In this document: positions 30,657 to 39,614 of the stretch, piece after piece
Layout: each line of letters starts with the position of its first letter
Numbering within the stretch: the first letter of the stretch is position 1
NCBI RefSeq assembly: GCF_000685275.1
Contig: NZ_ARYK01000001.1
Coordinates: forward strand, 186,001 to 250,000
Direction: 5' to 3'
DNA from: Hyphomonas johnsonii MHS-2
Lineage (GTDB): Bacteria; Pseudomonadota; Alphaproteobacteria; Caulobacterales; Hyphomonadaceae
DNA: 64,000 bases
Program-made: the position numbers and the translations under genes
Notes under the pieces: generated by a model
What the model saw: the letters and a program-made list of their open reading frames with translations, nothing else
Told to the model about the DNA's origin: nothing
Database searches by the model: none

Positions 30657-31379
30657 ATGACCAATTCCCCTCCGACACCCACACCGAAACGCTTCTACAA
30701 GCAGGCCGCCGCCGAACGCCTCGATGACGGCTGGACCGTCGCGCTCGACGGCCGCACGATCAAGACGCCGGCGCGCGCGGCGCTGCTGATTCCGTCGGAA
30801 CGCCTCGCCCGCGCGATCGCTGCGGAATGGCAGGCCCAGGGCGACAAGATCGACCTTGCCGCGATGCACCTCACCCGGCTGGCCAATGTTGCCATCGACC
30901 GGACCGACGAGGTGCGTGACGAGATGGCTGACGAACTGGCGCGCTATTGCGAGACCGACCTCCTCTGCCACATTGCCGAGACGCCGCCGGAGCTGGCCGA
31001 AAGCGAGGAAGAACACTGGGCGCCGGTGCGCGACTGGGCGGGCGACACGCTCGGCGTCAATCTCGTTCCGGTGATCGGCATTGTTGCCTCGCCCCAGCCG
31101 GATGCCTCGCTTGATGCCGCCCGCGACCATGCGCTGGGCCTCGACGCCTTCCGTCTGACCGGGCTGGTCTACGCGGCTGGCCTGTTCGGCTCGGCGCTGC
31201 TGGCCCTTGCAGTCGAGCAGGGCGCCATCAGCGCCGAGGACGCCTACGAAGTCTCCCGCATCGACGAGGCCTGGCAGGCCGAGCACTGGGGCGAGGACGA
31301 CGAGGCCAAGGCGGCGACCGAAGCGCGCCGCGCAGAGGCGAAGGCCCTCGGCGTCTGGTTCCGCGCGCTGCAGGACTGA
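30657..31379 (+). CDS. ATP12-family F1-ATPase assembly chaperone
   Basis: A 240-residue soluble protein. Family motifs: RFYKQAA near the N terminus, WTVALDGRTIKTPAR (about 27-41), AAEWQAQGDKID (about 59-70), MHLTRLANVAID and YCETDLLCHIAE. In mitochondria Atp12 chaperones the F1 alpha subunit; the alphaproteobacterial homologue is thought to do the same. ATG 30657 gives the usual N terminus (an upstream ATG at 30621 adds unrelated residues). Confidence 0.93.
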   Translation: MTNSPPTPTPKRFYKQAAAERLDDGWTVALDGRTIKTPARAALLIPSERLARAIAAEWQAQGDKIDLAAMHLTRLANVAIDRTDEVRDEMADELARYCETDLLCHIAETPPELAESEEEHWAPVRDWAGDTLGVNLVPVIGIVASPQPDASLDAARDHALGLDAFRLTGLVYAAGLFGSALLALAVEQGAISAEDAYEVSRIDEAWQAEHWGEDDEAKAATEARRAEAKALGVWFRALQD

Positions 31380-31497
31380 TCCGCCACCGGCGCCTTGGAC
31401 GGCGGGCGATTCAGCCAGGTTCGCCAGCCCGGCAATAAAACGGCCGATGAACGGCGCCTTCAGGCCCGGTTCCCCAGGGCCGTGATTACCTGCACGC

Positions 31498-32043
31498 ATG
31501 ATAAAGCGCATCATGACCTACCGAGTGGCTGCCGCAGCGTTTGCTGCGTCGGCGCTCATTGTCGCCCCTGCAGTCGCCGCCCCGGTCCGGGCAGCGTCCG
31601 TCCAGGTCCACAAGGCCATCGGCCCGAACACCTCGCTGGTCGTCCAGGTCGGGTCCAGGGCGGACTATCGCCACAACGACCGGCGCGACCATCGCCGCGT
31701 GCACACCAACCAGTGGGGCCAGACCGACCGTGAAGTCGCCCGGCTCAGCCGCAATGCCCTGCAGGCCTGCCGGTCGGCGATTACACGGGAAGCCTACCGG
31801 ATCGGCTATCGCGACGTCGATTTCGACGACGATCGCCGCGTCCGCCAGATTGGCCCGAACGGCTTCGAGGTGCGGTACGATGATGTCGAGTTCGAACATC
31901 GCCGCCGCGACGTCGAGCGCAACGTGACCTGTACCGTCCGGCGCGGCAATGTCGCCGAAGTGCGCGGCATCCCGGCGCTCGCCCGGGGCAACGGGCATGG
32001 CTACACCGTTGCCCACACGCAGCGCGGCCGGCGCGGCCACTAG
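31498..32043 (+). CDS. Exported protein of unknown function, Arg/Asp-rich
   Basis: A 181-residue protein with a Sec signal peptide (about 1-28, cut near AVAA-PVRA). The mature part is rich in Arg, Asp and His (YRHNDRRDHRRVHTN), contains two Cys (ACRSA, TCTVRRG), and lacks a recognised domain. It is likely periplasmic. ATG 31498 is used; ATG 31513 is an alternative. A strong terminator follows, so it is probably monocistronic. Confidence 0.7.
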   Translation: MIKRIMTYRVAAAAFAASALIVAPAVAAPVRAASVQVHKAIGPNTSLVVQVGSRADYRHNDRRDHRRVHTNQWGQTDREVARLSRNALQACRSAITREAYRIGYRDVDFDDDRRVRQIGPNGFEVRYDDVEFEHRRRDVERNVTCTVRRGNVAEVRGIPALARGNGHGYTVAHTQRGRRGH

Positions 32044-32061
32044 GCCTCCCATCCAGGACAG

Positions 32062-32088
32062 GCCCCGGCTGCAAGGCCGGGGCTTTTT
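32062..32088 (+). terminator. Rho-independent terminator
   Basis: GCCCCGGC (32062-32069) and GCCGGGGC (32076-32083) around TGCAAG, followed by TTTTT, 19 bp after the exported-protein gene. Confidence 0.9.
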
Positions 32089-32227
32089 CACCTGCAGCGC
32101 GCCGACTCCGATGGCAGCGACGGCAAGAACACGTTAACCTTGTGGCGGTCAGGTCGGCCTGATTGCGTTCTGTGCCGGAACCCGTTTGGACCGGCCGGGC
32201 ACAGTCAGGGGGGCTAGCCGGAACATC

Positions 32228-33259
32228 ATGACAGACTCCACGCCTCACACGTCCCGCCTGGCCCTCGAACAGAGGCTGCGCGAATCGGAAGCCATCTTTG
32301 AGTCGACGTTCCAGAACGCCGCCATCGGGATCGCCCATGTCGGCCTCGACGGCAGCTGGCTGCGCGTCAACGAGACGCTCTGCCGCGTGGTCGGCCACCC
32401 TCGCGAAGACCTGCTGGCGATGACCTTCCAGGACATTACCCACCCGGATGACCTGGAGGCCGATCTTGGCCTCGTCGACAAGGTCCTGGCGGGCGAGATC
32501 GCCCATTACGCGATGGACAAGCGGTTCCAGCGCGCCGACGGCACCTATCGCTGGACGCGCCTGACCGTCGCCTCGAAACGGGATCTGTCCGGCAAGCCCG
32601 AATTCTTCATCTCGATGGTCGAGGATATCGACGACCGCAAGCGCGCCGAGGCCCGCAACGCCGTCCTGCAGCAGGAACTGGTGCACCGCTCGCGCAATCT
32701 CCTCACCATTATCGCCTCGCTCACCAGCCTGCTGGCGCCATCCTGTTCCACGGTCAGCGAGTTCGAAGGACGCCTACTCGGCCGCATCCAGGCCATGTCA
32801 CGGGCGAATGACCTGCTGATCGCCGGCAACTGGAAGGGCGCGCCCCTGCGCGAAGTCGTCACCAGCCATCTCAACGGCCTGCTGGGCGACCGCGCCAGCG
32901 ACGTCACGGTCGAGGGTGCCGATTTCGTCGTCAATGCCGGCGGCGTGCAATGTTTCAGCCTGGCGCTGTACGAACTGACATCCAATGCCTTGAAATATGG
33001 CGCGTTTCATGCGCCCGGCGGCAGCGTTTCCATCCGCTGGGACGCTGGCGGGCCGGACACCCCGTTCCGGTTCGAATGGTCCGAACACTGCGCCGGTCCG
33101 GTGACCCCGCCCGAGACGACAGGCTTTGGCACAACCGTGCTGTCGACAATGGCACCAATGGCGGTCCGGGGGGCGGCGGAGACCTTCTACCGGCCGCATG
33201 GCGTGGACTGGGTGCTCACCGCGCCCTCCGCCAACGTCCTCCCGGCCCCCGCGGCCTGA
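32228..33259 (+). CDS. PAS-domain HWE-family histidine kinase
   Basis: A 343-residue soluble kinase. A PAS domain with PAC motif spans about 18-140 (ESTFQNAAIGIAHVGLDGSW; FISMVEDIDDRKRAE). The HWE acceptor box ELVHRSRNLLTIIASL (about 150-165, His with the HRxxN pattern) and a compact ATPase domain (LALYELTSNALKYGAF as N box) follow. Such small PAS-HWE kinases often act as blue-light or redox sensors; the LOV cysteine motif NCRFLQ is absent, so this is not a LOV kinase. No response regulator is adjacent, and a feed into PhyR is possible but unproven. Confidence 0.9.
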   Translation: MTDSTPHTSRLALEQRLRESEAIFESTFQNAAIGIAHVGLDGSWLRVNETLCRVVGHPREDLLAMTFQDITHPDDLEADLGLVDKVLAGEIAHYAMDKRFQRADGTYRWTRLTVASKRDLSGKPEFFISMVEDIDDRKRAEARNAVLQQELVHRSRNLLTIIASLTSLLAPSCSTVSEFEGRLLGRIQAMSRANDLLIAGNWKGAPLREVVTSHLNGLLGDRASDVTVEGADFVVNAGGVQCFSLALYELTSNALKYGAFHAPGGSVSIRWDAGGPDTPFRFEWSEHCAGPVTPPETTGFGTTVLSTMAPMAVRGAAETFYRPHGVDWVLTAPSANVLPAPAA

Positions 33260-33337
33260 CCCAACGCGACACTTGCCAATGCGGCTGCGGCCTTTATCAG
33301 TCTCTCCAACAGTTTTACGGCATGGAGAGGCTCCCTT

Positions 33338-34870
33338 ATGCAGGATGTGATCGAGGCGCTTGAGGCGCGGCGCGAAACGGCGCGCATGGGGGGCGGCACA
33401 GCCCGCATCAGCAAGCAGCACGAAAAAGGCAAACTGTCGGCCCGCGAGCGCATCACGGTCCTCCTCGACGAGGACAGCTTCGAGGAATACGACATGTTCG
33501 TCGAGCACCAGTGTGCCGATTTCGGCATGTCCGAGCAGAAGATTCCCGGCGACGGCGTCGTCACCGGCCAGGGCACCATCAATGGCCGCCTTGTCTATGT
33601 CTTCTCCAAGGATTTCACCGTTTTCGGCGGGTCGCTGTCGAAGGCGCACGCGGCCAAGATCGTCAAGGTCCAGCAGGCCGCCGTGCGCAATGGCGCGCCC
33701 GTGATCGGCATCTTCGATGCTGGCGGCGCGCGCATCCAGGAGGGCGTCGACAGCCTTGCCGGCTATGCCGACATCTTCATGGAGAACGTGCTCTCCTCCG
33801 GCGTCATCCCGCAGATTTCCGTCATCATGGGCCCCTGCGCCGGCGGCGACGTCTATTCGCCCGCCCTGACGGACTTCATCTTCATGGTGAAGGACACGTC
33901 CTACATGTACGTCACCGGGCCTGACGTGGTGAAGACCGTCACCAACGAGGAAGTCACCCACGAGACCCTCGGCGGCGCATCGGTGCATGCTGCCAAGTCC
34001 GGCGTCGTCGACGGTGCCTTCGAGAACGACATCGAGGCGCTGACGCAGATGCGCCGCCTGATCGATTTCCTGCCCGGCTCCAACCGCGAAGACGCGCCCG
34101 TGCGCCCGGTCTATGACGAGATGGAGCGCGGCGAGGCCAGCCTCGACACGCTGATCCCGCCCAACCCGAACACGCCCTATGACATGAAGGAACTGATCAC
34201 CAAGGTCGCCGACGAGGGTGACTTCTTCGAGATCAGCCCGAATTTCGGCGGCAACATCCTGTGCGGTTTCGGCCGCATCGAGGGCGCCACTGTCGGCTTC
34301 GTCGCCAACCAGCCGATGACACTGGCTGGCGTGCTCGACATCGACGCCTCGCGCAAGGGGGCCCGCTTTGTGCGCTTCTGCGACTGCTTCAATATCCCCG
34401 TCATCACCTTCGTTGACGTGCCGGGCTTCATGCCGGGCACCAAGCAGGAATATGGCGGCCTCATCAAGCATGGCGCCAAGCTCCTCTTCGCCTATGCCGA
34501 GGCCACCGTGCCCAAGGTCACCGTCATTACACGGAAGGCCTATGGCGGCGCCTATGACGTGATGAGTTCAAAGCACCTGCGCGGCGACGTCAACTATGCC
34601 TGGCCGACGGCCGAGATCGCCGTGATGGGCGCCAAGGGCGCGGTCGAGATCATCTACCGCAAGGAGATGGGCAACCCGGAAAAGATTGCCGAGCTGACGA
34701 AGGAATACGAAGACAACTTCGCCAATCCCTATGTGGCCGCGCGCAAGGGCTATATCGACGACATCATCATGCCGCACTCCACTCGCCGCCGCATCGCCAA
34801 ATCCCTCCGCACCCTGCGCAACAAGCAGCTCGAAAACCCTTGGAAAAAGCACGATAATATTCCGCTCTAA
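33338..34870 (+). CDS. pccB: Propionyl-CoA carboxylase beta chain (carboxyltransferase)
   Basis: A 510-residue biotin-dependent carboxyltransferase of the acyl-CoA type. [35 protein letters not shown] and [17 protein letters not shown] mark the N-terminal half; [20 protein letters not shown] and [19 protein letters not shown] the C-terminal half; the end [19 protein letters not shown] is the usual PccB tail. It carboxylates propionyl-CoA to methylmalonyl-CoA together with a biotin-bearing alpha chain not encoded here. A second, diverged copy of its 3' end lies at 36039-36221. Confidence 0.95.
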   Translation: MQDVIEALEARRETARMGGGTARISKQHEKGKLSARERITVLLDEDSFEEYDMFVEHQCADFGMSEQKIPGDGVVTGQGTINGRLVYVFSKDFTVFGGSLSKAHAAKIVKVQQAAVRNGAPVIGIFDAGGARIQEGVDSLAGYADIFMENVLSSGVIPQISVIMGPCAGGDVYSPALTDFIFMVKDTSYMYVTGPDVVKTVTNEEVTHETLGGASVHAAKSGVVDGAFENDIEALTQMRRLIDFLPGSNREDAPVRPVYDEMERGEASLDTLIPPNPNTPYDMKELITKVADEGDFFEISPNFGGNILCGFGRIEGATVGFVANQPMTLAGVLDIDASRKGARFVRFCDCFNIPVITFVDVPGFMPGTKQEYGGLIKHGAKLLFAYAEATVPKVTVITRKAYGGAYDVMSSKHLRGDVNYAWPTAEIAVMGAKGAVEIIYRKEMGNPEKIAELTKEYEDNFANPYVAARKGYIDDIIMPHSTRRRIAKSLRTLRNKQLENPWKKHDNIPL

Positions 34871-34888
34871 GCAACAAGGACCTAACCA

Positions 34889-36037
34889 ATGATCATGAGG
34901 ATACTTCTGGCCATAATGTTCTTGTCCAGCGCCTCGACAGCGCAGGCGCAGAAGGTCTATTGGCGGCTGGGTTTCGGTTATGATGAGGGGACCAACGCGA
35001 AGACAGTGGGGGGCAGATTTCCTATGTCTCAGGATGAAGCCGAATGGCGACCAGAGGTCGCTTTTCCCGCTGCCTGTCGCTCCGCTCCCGGCATAACGTC
35101 CGTAACCGGTATCGACGACCTCGAAAGCTTCGCACAGATCCGGAAAATTGCGGAAAACGTTGCGCTAATGAACTATGCTGTGAAAATCTCATGTAGCGGG
35201 CAGGAGGTGAAGGTACCGCTTGTGTTCGAACTTAGCGAGGACGGCGACGCATGGTCGGTAATCGAATCTCCGTCCGATCTTCTGTACAATCGAATTCTGG
35301 AACGCTTCGCGCCCGAAGTGTTGAAAAGCTTCGAATTTGAAAACCTTGAAGCCGGCGGCGTGAGAGCGATGCGTTCATCGGATGAACGCGTCCTTGTCAT
35401 GGCAGTTCGTGGTTCAAAATATTTCGTGGCGTTTGATTTCGACGAGGAAAAAAAGCGAAGCCACTTCGCCACGAAAATCGACAGTGGAAAGTACAAGACA
35501 CACCTGATTGACGGCGACGAGCGTTCCGACTGGCGGATGGCCATAGAAATGCATGAGCTTGATCCATCTGACGTTGTCGGCAGCCTGAGACGAGGCATGT
35601 CAGACGCCGTTGATCTATATAAAGCGAAGCTCGATAGCGACATTGATCTCGCCGAAAAAGCCCTTGCGGCGAAGTACGGCGACAACTGGCTCGAGAAGAT
35701 GGCGACTGACGTCCTCTACGACGAGAGCGAAGATTTCACAGCGTTCCTGCCTGGGACCTGGATTGCGGTGCTGGACGAGGATCAGCAAGAAACCGAAATC
35801 GTCTGGCAGATTGGCGGCGATGGTCGGACAACCGCCAATTTGCGCCGAGACGGTCGTCGCTGGGTCACGTCGTCATCCTGGTCGTTCAACAATGGGATGT
35901 TGGTTGAAACGGGTCCGGACTGGAAGGCAAAGTCGAAACTCACCAAGATTGACCAGGACCGCTTTTTACTTGAAATTGTCGAACACACGGATACGTCAAG
36001 CATCGGCCTGATCCGTAATTACCTCCGTCGAAAGTGA
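34889..36037 (+). CDS. Exported protein of unknown function in an insertion next to pccB
   Basis: A 382-residue protein with a Sec signal peptide (MIMRILLAIMFLSSASTAQA, cut near AQA-QK). The mature part shows no known family: an N-terminal block with FAQIRKIAENVALMNYAVKI, a middle acidic region and a C-terminal beta-rich block (WQIGGDGRTTANLRRDGRRW) of lipocalin-like appearance. Codon use is less GC-biased than in pccB. AAGGA at 34876-34880 serves ATG 34889. It lies between pccB and a duplicated fragment of the pccB 3' end, which suggests it arrived with foreign DNA. Confidence 0.8.
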   Translation: MIMRILLAIMFLSSASTAQAQKVYWRLGFGYDEGTNAKTVGGRFPMSQDEAEWRPEVAFPAACRSAPGITSVTGIDDLESFAQIRKIAENVALMNYAVKISCSGQEVKVPLVFELSEDGDAWSVIESPSDLLYNRILERFAPEVLKSFEFENLEAGGVRAMRSSDERVLVMAVRGSKYFVAFDFDEEKKRSHFATKIDSGKYKTHLIDGDERSDWRMAIEMHELDPSDVVGSLRRGMSDAVDLYKAKLDSDIDLAEKALAAKYGDNWLEKMATDVLYDESEDFTAFLPGTWIAVLDEDQQETEIVWQIGGDGRTTANLRRDGRRWVTSSSWSFNNGMLVETGPDWKAKSKLTKIDQDRFLLEIVEHTDTSSIGLIRNYLRRK

Positions 36038-36038
36038 G

Positions 36039-36221
36039 CGTGAAGCGCAGCTCGTCGCCGCGAAAAAGGGCTATATCGACGACATCATCAAGCCCCACTT
36101 CACCCGTCGCCGCATCATCAAGCCCCACTTCACCCGTCGCCGCATCGCCAAATCCCTCCGCACCCTGCGCAACAAGCAGCTCGAAAACCCGTGGAAGAAA
36201 CACGACAACATTCCGCTTTAG
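36039..36221 (+). pseudogene. Remnant: second copy of the pccB 3' end
   Basis: Read in frame it encodes [20 protein letters not shown], then a repeated FTRRRI/IKPH block, and [19 protein letters not shown] ending DNIPL and TAG. The intact pccB ends [45 protein letters not shown]. Protein identity is high while the DNA differs at many third positions, so it is a diverged copy rather than a recent exact duplication. It has no start codon of its own and no upstream part of the gene. Confidence 0.85.
36084..36143 (+). repeat. Two exact 30-bp tandem units inside the pccB remnant
   Basis: Units 36084-36113 and 36114-36143 are identical, each encoding IIKPHFTRRR. The duplication keeps the reading frame. 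Intact pccB has one unit. Confidence 0.95.
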
Positions 36222-36404
36222 GAGGGGGTGGGTTAGTTGATTGGAGAGATGTATTTGGCGTGAAACCTATCTCGATAGGTGCTGCTGTTCTTTGTCTTCT
36301 AGGCAACAAGGGCGCGCGGGGAAAACTGTGTTAGCAGCACATTTGCCTGCCTTGAGTTTTCTACCAATGGGTGAGATAGTGGGGTTGTAAACTTGGGGGA
36401 CGCT

Positions 36405-36698
36405 ATGCAGTTTGTGAATCCGGTAAGGTTTTTTTTTATATTCCTTGGGTTTCTGGTCCAGGCGGCTTCAGTCGTCTTTTTGCTGGCAGTCTTGAATTTA
36501 GGCGTAGCGGTAGTTTGGGCGACCTCAACAGCGTCAGTTGGATATTCACACGCGATTGGATGTACGCTGAGGTCGATGGGGGGCGTGCTGCACAGCGACG
36601 TCATGCTGCCTGCATACGTCGAACTCGTTTCGGAGGCATCGAATTTATTAGTATTCGGAATTATCGTCGCTGCGGCCATTGAGGCATTGAAAGACTAA
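36405..36698 (+). CDS. Small membrane protein of unknown function
   Basis: A 97-residue protein with TM helices at about 7-40 (VRFFFIFLGFLVQAASVVFL and beyond) and 75-93 (NLLVFGIIVAAAIEAL). No family is recognised. ATG 36405 follows GGGGGA at 5-6 nt; a TTG at 36393 is the longer option. Base composition is clearly AT-richer than the flanks, like its neighbours in this patch. The 183 bp before it hold only short inverted repeats (36265-36280; 36279-36286 with 36333-36340). Confidence 0.6.
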   Translation: MQFVNPVRFFFIFLGFLVQAASVVFLLAVLNLGVAVVWATSTASVGYSHAIGCTLRSMGGVLHSDVMLPAYVELVSEASNLLVFGIIVAAAIEALKD

Positions 36699-36731
36699 AG
36701 TTCAGCCTAAATGCAATGAAAGAGTGTTGAA

Positions 36732-37007
36732 ATGGATCCGGAAGAACTTCGCCTGATAATTCGAGAAGAAATTTCCAATGCGCTTCGCGCCTTGAGAGAC
36801 GATGCCGAGCAGGATCAAATCAGGGAAATACAGCGAACAGCAGGGTATTTTTCGCTTCCTGCCATACAAGTAGAAAATTATTTTCAGTTGGTCGAACTGC
36901 GTAGCATGTTTAAATCATGGTCTTCAACCGGCTGTAGATACGATCCTGATGCTGTAAATCAGTTCCGGACGGATCTGGCTGGCGCGATAGATCCAAATCG
37001 GCCTTGA
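36732..37007 (+). CDS. Small hypothetical protein
   Basis: A 91-residue soluble, mostly helical protein (MDPEELRLIIREEISNALRA; FSLPAIQVENYFQLVELRSM). No family is recognised. It begins 33 bp after the small membrane protein and may be co-expressed with it. AT-rich codon use (many AAT, ATA, TTT) differs from the chromosome core, consistent with transfer. Confidence 0.6.
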   Translation: MDPEELRLIIREEISNALRALRDDAEQDQIREIQRTAGYFSLPAIQVENYFQLVELRSMFKSWSSTGCRYDPDAVNQFRTDLAGAIDPNRP

Positions 37008-37013
37008 GTAAGC

Positions 37014-37044
37014 GTAGGGTGGGTTGAGCGCAGCGATACCCGCC
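37014..37044. repeat. REP-like palindromic motif
   Basis: GTAGGGTGGGTTGAGCGCAG followed by CGATACCCGCC: an imperfect hairpin (GGTGGGT against ACCCGCC) of a kind widespread in bacterial intergenic DNA. It marks the right edge of the AT-rich patch. Confidence 0.5.
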
Positions 37045-37095
37045 ACTGAGCGCACCTTCGATTGCCCGTAGCGCCCGTTTCGCGCACCTTGCCGC

Positions 37096-37578
37096 ATGAC
37101 CCAAGCCAAGTACCTGCACATCCGCCCCGCCCGCGCCGACGACAGTGCCGCCCTCATCGCCATCCTCTACAGCACATTCCAATCGACATGGCGCCCTGCC
37201 ATCACGCCCGCTGCGGCGGGGGCCTATGCGCGCGAAAATCGTCCCGCCGATTATGTCGGGCGCTGCGGGCTTGAATTCCGCGTCGCCGAGCGGGCGGGCG
37301 AGGTCATCGGACTTGTTCACTGGCGGAATGATTTCATTCACGCGCTCCACGTCCATTCCGCCCATGCGCGCACTGGCGCTGGCGCGGCGCTGATGGACTT
37401 GGCCGAAGCTGAAATCGCCCACGCCGGCTTCCCGTCCGCCCGGCTCGAAACCGATACGTTCAACACGGCCAGCCAAGCCTTCTATGCTGGGCGCGGCTAT
37501 GTCGAGGCAGGCCGCTACCCGGACGCGGAATGGGATAGCGGGCTGACGACTCTTTTATTGGAAAAGCGGCTTGGCTGA
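37096..37578 (+). CDS. GNAT-family N-acetyltransferase
   Basis: A 160-residue acetyltransferase. The N-terminal LHIRPARADDSAALIAILYS, the central beta strands (EVIGLVHWRN), the acetyl-CoA loop region SAHARTGAGAALMDLAEAEI (motif A, R/Q-x-x-G-x-G/A type) and the C-terminal NTASQAFYAGRGYVEAGRYP are canonical. Substrate unknown. A MITE-like repeat begins 15 bp after its stop. Confidence 0.88.
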   Translation: MTQAKYLHIRPARADDSAALIAILYSTFQSTWRPAITPAAAGAYARENRPADYVGRCGLEFRVAERAGEVIGLVHWRNDFIHALHVHSAHARTGAGAALMDLAEAEIAHAGFPSARLETDTFNTASQAFYAGRGYVEAGRYPDAEWDSGLTTLLLEKRLG

Positions 37579-37592
37579 GGATAGATCGCAGA

Positions 37593-37702
37593 CCCCCACC
37601 TAACCTCCCCCTTACAGGGGGAGGAACAGTCTGCTCTGTTTCGAAAGATCGATGCACGCACAAGGGAACTCCTCCCCCTGGAAGGGGGAGGCTGGGTGGG
37701 GG
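37593..37702. repeat. MITE-like inverted-repeat element, about 110 bp
   Basis: Terminal 21-bp inverted repeats (37593-37613 and 37682-37702) match at 19 of 21 positions; each reads CCCCCACC..CCTCCCCCTT inward. Inner complementary runs (CAGGGGGAGGAA; TTCCTCCCCCTG type) extend the stem. The same C-rich theme recurs in alphaproteobacterial intergenic repeats. No coding capacity and no clear target-site duplication seen. Confidence 0.7.
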
Positions 37703-37846
37703 CCCAACAGGCATCTCCAATGCCACAGGATTTCCGCCACCTCACCCCCAACACCCCCCTTGCTCACCCCTAGGGAACCCTGCCTACAGTCCCTGCATCA
37801 CTCGTGAACACCGCCGCTCGCCGGCGCAAAGCAAGGAAACCCAGGA

Positions 37847-39010
<1,164 letters not shown>

Positions 39011-39024
39011 GCCTGGAAACCTGT

Positions 39025-39050
39025 GGAGGGGGTGCTTATCCACCCCCTCC
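39025..39050 (+). terminator. Perfect GC hairpin after the thiolase gene
   Basis: GGAGGGGGTG (39025-39034) and CACCCCCTCC (39041-39050), a 6-nt loop, no T run. It may be a terminator lacking a U tract or an mRNA end stabiliser. Confidence 0.5.
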
Positions 39051-39074
39051 TGCACCCGGTGTATACTGGCACCG

Positions 39075-39461
39075 ATGCCACCCTTCTCCCTCCTCGTGCC
39101 CATGCCGGGCCTGCCCTGGTACCTGCTGCCGATCTGGCCGCTGATCTTCTGGCGCATCCAGCGTCTCAGGAAGTGGTTCCGCGCAGCCGGTCACCCCGGC
39201 GCGCAGATGCTGTGGGGCGTGATGTGGAACGGGCGTGTCGTGCTCATTCGCCTGTCTGACGACATGTCCGTGCAGCGTTCGGGCTGTTTCCGTGCACCCG
39301 TATCGGATCGACTGCGGCTTGCCCTCACAGGCACCCAATGCCCGCGCCCCCGGCGCGCGTCGGGGCTGCGAAGGGATCAGCAATCGCGTTGCGATTGCCC
39401 CGCAGCAGGCCCAGGCGCAAGCGCAGGGCTGGTCCGGATCGGCCCCATTCCCGACACCTGA
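39075..39461 (+). CDS. Hypothetical short protein, doubtful
   Basis: A 128-residue frame that begins plausibly: a hydrophobic, aromatic N terminus (MPPFSLLVPMPGLPWYLLPI WPLIFW), then a basic stretch (RIQRLRKWFRAAG) and VLIRLSDDMSVQRSG. The last about 50 residues are low-complexity and look like read-through. No ribosome site is obvious. It fills most of a 600-bp gap between two solid genes, and its N terminus looks more protein-like than chance. The remaining 39462-39614 shows nothing else. Confidence 0.4.
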   Translation: MPPFSLLVPMPGLPWYLLPIWPLIFWRIQRLRKWFRAAGHPGAQMLWGVMWNGRVVLIRLSDDMSVQRSGCFRAPVSDRLRLALTGTQCPRPRRASGLRRDQQSRCDCPAAGPGASAGLVRIGPIPDT

Positions 39462-39614
39462 CCGCGAACCGCCCCGCGAAAATCCAGCCTTTCCTCCCAA
39501 GCGCCCTCACAGGCGTCGCGCGCATTGGCTCTGATCTGGATTCCCGCAGGCATCTGTGCGACCACTCTCTTCGGCTGACGCGCAAGGGGCGCGTACCGAT
39601 GGGAGATTTTCACG

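Noticed and set aside
32798-34471. A 557-residue minus-strand frame opposite pccB
   Set aside because: Antisense shadow of high-GC codon bias; pccB on the plus strand is unmistakable.
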